This document shows positions 57,891-64,000 of a stretch of DNA of 64,000 bases, piece after piece; the first letter of the stretch is position 1, and each line of letters starts with the position of its first letter. The stretch lies in contig BSQZ01000015.1 of the NCBI GenBank assembly GCA_033239005.1, positions 11,281,501 through 11,345,500 of the forward strand. The letters are read 5' to 3'. Both the position numbers and the translations under genes were made by a program. This DNA comes from Lamellibrachia satsuma. Its lineage: Eukaryota > Annelida > Polychaeta > Sabellida > Siboglinidae. The notes beneath the pieces were generated by a model, which saw only the letters and a program-made list of their open reading frames with translations, did no database searches and was not told the origin of the DNA.

Positions 57891-58449
57891 ATTTAGTTCA
57901 GGGATGTTTTGACTAATATTATTTAAAAAAACGTAATTTTAATATGCTTGCAACTAAATAAATTGCTGATTTTTTCTATATGCCTAGGGACATCAAAAGC
58001 AGAACAAGCACTGCAAAGCATTGATGCTACAAATGCTGCACGTCTGAAGAAGTTGTTTGTTACAGCGCATGCTCTTGTGAAGAACAGGCAGCCATACACA
58101 TCATTTATGTGGATGTGTGATACGCAAGGAATGTCAGGTCTTGATCTTGACCTTAGCTACAGATCTGCTTTTACGTATATGATAATTATTAATCAGGCTG
58201 CCGCAAAGCCACATTCGCCGCACATGCGTTGTGTACAAAATAAACAATTTTGTTGAACAAACTTACATTATGGCTTTTTCATGCAACTATTTCTTGGCCC
58301 CCACTTTTGGTGAAGGGCCCTAGATTTTGGAAATTAGGGGCCCTGCTGGCCCCCACTAATTTTAGGCTAAATTCTAACCCTGATAAACCATTACAGCCAT
58401 ACAGGTATAAATCGGCAACTTGGTCTTGTGCTAGTGCCATAAGATCTAG

Positions 58450-58935
58450 TTGAAAACTGTTCAGTCTGGGAACATGATGAACCGTTGTAAGGTAGCATCA
58501 TACTGGACACAAAGAAGGAGAATCAGAGGGAATGTAATCCAACACATCAATCCCATTACAGGTGAAAATCATCCTCTAGAAGAACAGGATTCTGATTCCA
58601 CCAGTGAAACACTTGAACAGCAACATGACATGAATGAAGGTAGTAATTCAGATGAAACCATTCAGACTGCACCAAAGTCATTTGTATATGAAGACAATTT
58701 CTGTCCACATTCACCTTTAGAAGTGAACAATTTCCATGACATTGAGGGTGCAGAACCATACATTCTTTTCTCTGATAGTGAAAGTGATACTGAAAATAGA
58801 CATGATGATGGGAATATATTTGCTAGTATCAAGGAGTGGGCAAACAGAAGCTGTGCTTGGATGGATTCCTTATTATTGCAGGCCCACTTACCGCTTCCAA
58901 CAAAGTTTGGAATCGTGGTAACAGGTGCAGACTGA
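58450..58935 (+). pseudogene. N-terminal part of a second member of the same transposase-like family (copy 2)
   Basis: 161-codon ORF. CKVASYWTQRRRIRGNVIQH parallels KSRFLYWSKRRWVHNNVADN of copy 1. A long acidic, Ser-rich linker (SDSESDTENRHDDGN) and IKEWANRSC follow, the latter matching LSDWASTCS, and the frame ends soon after. The downstream motifs (QIDIDGLP, ICDAPA, GYHGC) are absent, so it is truncated. The ORF itself is intact. Confidence 0.55.
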
Positions 58936-59850
58936 ATAGCAGGTATCACACCAGCTCTGGTCAGCGACAGTTCTCGTGGACAGTTCTCCTTGCCTGAACA
59001 GTTCACCGTTGGCCTATTAACCACCGTACTGATCACCTCCAAGCTGCTGCAACAGTTCATTGGTGGCCCATCATTCATCAATGCCCACACTCCCCTCCTC
59101 CCAGGGTCTGACCACTCGGACCAGAGCCCCACACCTCATCATTCTCAGGTACCTCATTTGAAATTGTTTGGTTTAATACTATCAACTTGATATACATTGA
59201 TCAGGACTGTGAATTATGAGCCAAGCCAAATACAGTGCTTTTTATACTGAACATTTCTGAACAGATGGGATAGCAGCGACCACCATTTTTTAAGGCAATT
59301 TACAGCCCCGAAACGGGACCGTAGATTTTGAGGTTAGGACTGTAGATTTGTCCCGACTGAAAAATTTTCATATACTGGTTGGGAGCATGGGACCATAGAA
59401 TTCTAAATTTTTTTTTGAGCAATCAAGGTTCTGCTGTTAGCAGAAGCTTGATGGCAGAACTTGCAGGGAGTGGTGTCTCAACTGACGAACCTGCAGCACA
59501 TGCAGGAGGTGGAGAGACTGCTCTGTGGACGAGATATAGAAAAGAATGTGGTATGTATACTATACATCAGCTGTAGCCACTTTCATGCATGTCTCAAACA
59601 AACACATATCTGTGCACAGTCTGTTAAATAATTATTGGATGATGTTGTTTTGCTTGTAGTTTGAAACATTGTGCACTTCCATAGTTGTTAATATACACAT
59701 TTAGAAATAGGATCAAATATGTTTTTGCCTTAGTGGAGTTGTAGTCTGGTAACTGGTAGTTGTCAAATACTACATTCCTAGTTATCGAGGCCAAATGATA
59801 CCCTTTTGGCATAAATAGTTAATTAACTATGGAGCATTGTACCTTAGGGA
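58936..59850. other. Unassigned sequence with exon-like pieces
   Basis: Less AT-rich than average at 58940-59150. A minus-strand ORF includes GLWSEWSDPGRRG. The plus-strand stretch 59379-59576 has GSAVSRSLMAELAG...RYRKECG before a GTATGT. Neither is identifiable. Confidence 0.25.
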
Positions 59851-59929
59851 TATGGATACATATCAAATTCCCCTACTCGGCAATCAGACATCGGCGTTCA
59901 GGGGATTAAAAGTAATGCATCTTCATTGT

Positions 59930-60085
59930 TGCAGTTGGCATTCCTTGGCACAATTTGAGGAGAAACCACGAATGACACTATGCGACACATGCTGTCCACT
60001 GACCTGGCCAAGCAGCTGAACTGGACGGGGAAGGGCACCACAACACCATTTCTGGTGCCAAGATCCAGCTACTAATTGCAAGTAA
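59930..60085 (+). pseudogene. Possible DUF4806-like remnant
   Basis: After an acceptor-like TGTTGCAG the strand reads NDTMRHMLSTDLAKQLNWTG and, one frame over, GAKIQLLIAS before GTAAG. The pattern of a short helix, then LA..LNWTG, then a short helix and IA resembles the core of DUF4806 proteins. One stop and one frame change break it. A similar exon-like piece at 60712-60850 (RLNQSCQYTR..., YRKERWG) might belong to it. Confidence 0.25.
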
Positions 60086-61580
60086 GAAAAATTTTACTGT
60101 TGAGTATTTCAGAAAACATATTATGTAATTTTTAATTAGTGAAAGCTTATTTGGTTCAGGCTATTTTCACCAAGGAGTATATCCATAATATACATAGGAT
60201 GTCTAAAATAACAAAACTGAAATGTCTGTTGCTAACAATTTTAAATTACCATTCTTGTGTGATTATTGCTGTTTTAAGGGTTCCTGTTGACTAACTATCA
60301 GTTAATATTCTCGATCCCCAATTATATTTCATTGCTGATCATCCAATTGAGCATAAAGAGAACTTTGTTGCTGGTATACGTGGACAACAAACAGTGGTGT
60401 CTCCTCAGATCTCAGAAGTATAAATATCTCAGAAGGCGGGTTACATATAGAACAAAATTGTTGGACTCTCGATAAGCCAATGGCTTCCTTGTCCACTTGC
60501 CATCTGAGTGTTTTGCCTTTGATGGCAATCTTGTTACAATCTTTGTAAATCTTGTTCAATCTCATGTCTACAAATGTTGACACTTTAGCTTGGGACAAAT
60601 GGGGCTCTGTTGAATATGACTTTTCTGGTGGATATTAGAGCAGACATATCAGACATAACTGCAAAACACTGTTATACAAACGTAATCCTGCATTATCACA
60701 TTAATTGCAGAATCTGTACGGTTAAACCAGTCTTGTCAATACACCAGACTCGGACAAGGCTAATTTGATGAAGGACTAAGGTACCGGAAGGAACGCTGGG
60801 GGTCGGATGAGGACCTTTGCCAAAACTCCTACAGCCAGTTCTGAGAGAGAGGAGAGCGCTGATGAAGATCATAATCAGTGTTAGATCAATTTGACATTGC
60901 AGGTCCTGGCCATGAGGGCTACTTTGTTGCTCTCATGGTTGGAAGAGGTTGATTTTAGTCATGCCATAGGGTTACTAACTAGTCATGCATTTTGAGGGTA
61001 ACTGTAGTTCTCGTAGTTCACTGAGAGATGTGTGCAACCATGTAATTCTGTGTGATCTATATACAGGTTTATGGTTGCATTTGAAAGATCTCCATGAAAG
61101 CCTCGTTGCGTTATTTATATAATTATTATGGAGCTTTCTTGGGGCATATTAATTATGCTGTGGGGTTTTCTCGACTATAGAGATGGATAAGTGTAGCTGT
61201 CTTTGTCAATATTTGGAAAGCCTCGATAAATGCATATTATAATTATATAAAATATGCTCTCTTGGGTTGGTGTAAATATGCCATGTTTCTAATTTATTTT
61301 GTTCACAATATAACGATCTCGATAAAACTATGTTGCTGCCCTCCTGTTCAAACTGGAGACTGCTGTCAAGATGGGCATGACCAAGAAGTCATCCACCAGT
61401 GAAGCATCCAAGTGGAATGCAAGTTTCTGAAAGCAGCTGGAGCCACTGACACTACAAGAGATGGCTGAGAGGGGTCTGCTGAGAGGGAATCGCAAGAAGC
61501 CGGTCACCACAGTACACCCTTCAGGACGAGCTTCCTGCCATCACATGAAATCCTTCAATTTTTATATGATATATGCTGTA
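60086..61580. other. Unassigned, no supported gene
   Basis: Short coding-like stretch at 61330-61545 (ALLFKLETAVKMGMTKKSS and LTLQEMAERGLLRGNRKK) without a recognisable family. The rest is AT-rich. Confidence 0.25.
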
Positions 61581-61584
61581 CACT

Positions 61585-61830
61585 GGGGTATCTGCTTACA
61601 CCATAATGGATATGTATTATCTGCTTAAACTACACTGGATATGTAGTATCTGCTTACACCACAGTGGATATACAGTATCTGCTTACACCACACTGGATAT
61701 GTAGTATCTGCTTACACCACAGTGAATATGTAGCATACCTGCTTACACAGTAGATATGTAGTATCTGCTTATACCACAGTGGATATGTATTATACCTACT
61801 TACACCACATGTGGATGTGGAGGTTGTTTT
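61585..61830. repeat. Tandem repeat, 29-bp unit, about 8 copies
   Basis: Unit ATCTGCTTACACCACAGTGG plus ATATGTAGT with single-base and small-indel variants. Confidence 0.9.
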
Positions 61831-62296
61831 GCCTGTGGCAAATCAAGTAAGACACACCAGAATGTGATGTCATTTTAGAAACTGGAGCAGAGTTTAGCAT
61901 ATTTACACCACACCATGACACAGTCAATTGACCAGTTTACAGCATTTCGTTTCTACACTTTTAATGCTACGATTCCTTAACTGGCATAAAAGAACAAACA
62001 TAATTACGGCTTACTCCTAGATGTGCCTTTAATTTATTTTAAAGGGTATGGGAAATTAATTTTTTTTATTCCCAAACGGCATTGTCCATACTCAAAAAAT
62101 AATTTACTGCTATTCAAATAATTTTTTATTCCCTCGGTCACCCCGTAAAAGAGCTTATTTGATCATGCTTTGTGCACACAAAATGTACCAGTTTGTAGCG
62201 ACATCTTGCAACTGCGGAGGGTATTCGTGACGTCACGACGGGAAGGCCAATCTCGCAATACAATATTGGATTAATCTGATTCTTCATGTGATGACA

Positions 62297-62482
62297 CTAT
62301 TTCGTATTTAAAAGATGTGGATAGTGATATTAGGGAGTGTTATGCAGACCCCGAGCCCCTAGCCGGCCCACAACCCTACATGCATGAGCCAGAGGCAGAG
62401 ATCATGTTTGTGCAGGTCGAGCTCATTTCAAATGCCCCTGAGGAATTCTTACTGGGGAAGTCCTCTGCGAAAGCGATGTAGA
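62297..62482 (+). pseudogene. Exon-like ORF with GPQPYMHEPEAE motif
   Basis: An open, less AT-rich segment reads DTISYLKDVDSDIRECYADP, then EPLAGPQPYMHEPEAEIMFV, ending AKAM before TAG. A [LQ]PY.FEP motif of this kind precedes the Cys-rich C-terminal domain of P2X7-like and related proteins in many invertebrates. Here the Cys-rich domain is not visible, so the call is tentative. Confidence 0.25.
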
Positions 62483-64000
62483 GTAACCATGACACATTCT
62501 ATCAACAAAGATACAACATAATTTAATTAATTCCAGGAACATTCGTTATACTGACTAATGGTGAATCCATCTCACTGCTTTGCACTAACGATACCAAACG
62601 TCATCTAAATTTAATGAGTGGAGCTGTAGCTCTAAGGTTTGCTCAGGCCTGACATTTGAGAGTGTCGGGATAGTCAATATTGAGTATAGCCTGACTTAGC
62701 TCCCGCATGATGGTCAAATTATCTGTAAATGCCATTCCACCCATGTCCCTTCTTCAAATAATTCCCCACGAAACAATAAAAAGACACTTCAAAAGACCGG
62801 TGCGGAAGTCTATGGGCAAAATAAAGAATATCAAGGTGGATAAGCTAGCAAATAGTTCCGTTGACAACACTCTAATACTGGGTACATACACTGGGCATAT
62901 TTCCTGGACTGTGGCAATTGGTATGTGTAGTGATTGCGATTGTGGGTATCATAATCATGATTTACCACCAGGGTGTCACAACGCGAATCCATAAATGAAT
63001 TGGCAGATTCTCCGAATCAGTTACCTACTAGAGGCTCACTGCATTTGCCAACAGCGTGGCAAAGTGACCAAACTTCTGAATATGGTGTCAGGTTATTTAA
63101 GTTTATTAATGAGTTGTCAACCAGTTTCCTCAAGGTCTCACCTTGGCCTGACTCATAAGCAGGCGGAAGGGGGGAAGTTTGACCAGTTGTCAGACAACCA
63201 CCCACACCATATACATATAATAATTATGTGAAAATGCTAATGGGTTTTGTTTTCAGGGAGGTTGTGTGGTGTTGGCCTGTTCATGCGTGTGAGATGGTCT
63301 TGGGTGATTTAGGTAGAATCAGGAGATGTTCACATGGGAGACAATTTCACCGAAACACAACGTGTACACTCCACGAATGAAGCTACTAAAATGCTCCCAA
63401 CATTCAGACTCTTCAAAATTTCTGCATAGACAAGCCAAGCTGCTTTGCACTAGCGTTTCGTTTGGTTTCTAAATTACAAACTCTTTTTAAATTTCAACAA
63501 AAGATGTTATTGATGTTACGGTACACTGATGTACCAGGAAGGTGATTTTATGTGATTGTGAAATGTAGGTGAAGTTACTTGTTGTTGAATAAACCTCTAA
63601 TCGAGACGATACCTGTACAACTGGGCTGCACTCATGGACCACATTAGTAAACGGGTTGAGAACAGGTATTTTGTTGAGAACCACTGGCATAGGGTGTATG
63701 TTTACTATGTTATCATGTTAACAAGAGTAAACCAACAAAGAAGTACCCAGGTGTGGTGAGAATTCATGAAGGAATATTCACCCGTAAACAACATGGCGAG
63801 AAACAACCAGTGACCAGTTACATGTGCTCCAGACATGACACAGTCATTTCAGACTGTCAATTAATCACCAAGTTCTGACTTCTGGAATCTTCTTAAGTAG
63901 CTACTGCTGTTATTTATGCTGAAACTGTCTTTGTATATTTGGCAAGCAATGTTTACTGTAACAATGGTACAATGCATGTGATAATCACCATGCATTGACC
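62483..64000. other. Right end of the window, no supported gene
   Basis: Contains a 95-codon ORF at 62707-62994 ending MCSDCDCGYHNHDLPPGC, which I do not recognise, and otherwise AT-rich sequence. Confidence 0.3.

Larger units (their letters stand above)
54158..58382 (+). mobile_element. hAT-type element, internally decayed, hosting a nested LINE
   Basis: Left end CAGGGTTCGAATTTAGCGGG; complement of the right end CAGGGTTAGAATTTAGCCTA. Both are followed by GC-rich GGGGGCC.. blocks. Inside are remnants: a basic N-terminal ORF (54596-54784, LKYITGGDNILKRQT) and, after the LINE, LKKLFVTAHALVKNRQPYTS with FMWMCDTQGMSGLDLD (57990-58160), which resembles the FxTAH.VAK...P...F..L...QG.DLG region of ZNF862/C17orf113-like hAT proteins. 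No certain 8-bp target duplication is visible (ATATAATT against ATAAACCA). Confidence 0.6.

Overview
The window looks like nuclear DNA of an invertebrate metazoan. It is AT-rich, its one clear gene is split into twelve small exons with GT-AG introns, and it carries metazoan-type transposons of several classes. The gene content fits an early-branching animal such as a sponge, but nothing here fixes the species.

One host gene dominates the left half. EFCAB14 (EF-hand calcium-binding domain-containing protein 14) lies on the minus strand from the start codon at 32796 to the stop at 8526. I could join all twelve exons in phase, giving about 546 residues: a basic/acidic N-terminus, one transmembrane helix, a long coiled-coil/glycosylated region and two C-terminal EF-hands. 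The window opens with the last 73 codons of another gene on the plus strand (1..222), which ends in a Patched/Dispatched-like membrane segment.

The EFCAB14 introns are full of repeats and transposons. They hold a 2.7 kb tandem duplication that includes a 65-bp minisatellite and a palindromic MITE (8.9-14.3 kb), a DNA transposon with 16-bp inverted ends (15.0-16.9 kb), a deleted piggyBac-like element (18.5-19.7 kb), a broken hAT-like transposase element (21.5-23.2 kb), an 18-bp minisatellite (23.3-24.05 kb), a hAT-type non-autonomous element with an 8-bp target duplication (25.1-26.2 kb) and a 26-bp minisatellite (29.55-29.8 kb).

The right half has no intact host gene that I can recognise. 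It holds non-LTR retrotransposon fragments (33.7-34.5 and 38.4-39.1 kb), a broken PIF/Harbinger transposase (40.75-41.66 kb), and then a roughly 9.9 kb tandem array (41.7-51.6 kb). Each of the array's nine units carries an exon-like death-domain coding block. After it come a decayed transposase-like gene (52.35-53.6 kb), a hAT-type element (54.16-58.38 kb) with a 5'-truncated endonuclease/reverse-transcriptase LINE nested inside it, a second N-terminal copy of the same transposase-like family (58.45-58.93 kb), and mostly unassigned DNA to the end.

The most unusual object is the death-domain array. Copies of one exon have been amplified with two unit lengths, and the C-terminal half of the domain is itself duplicated inside the exon, in or out of frame depending on the copy. 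I see no complete new genetic system, and I find no CRISPR array, operon or rRNA gene.
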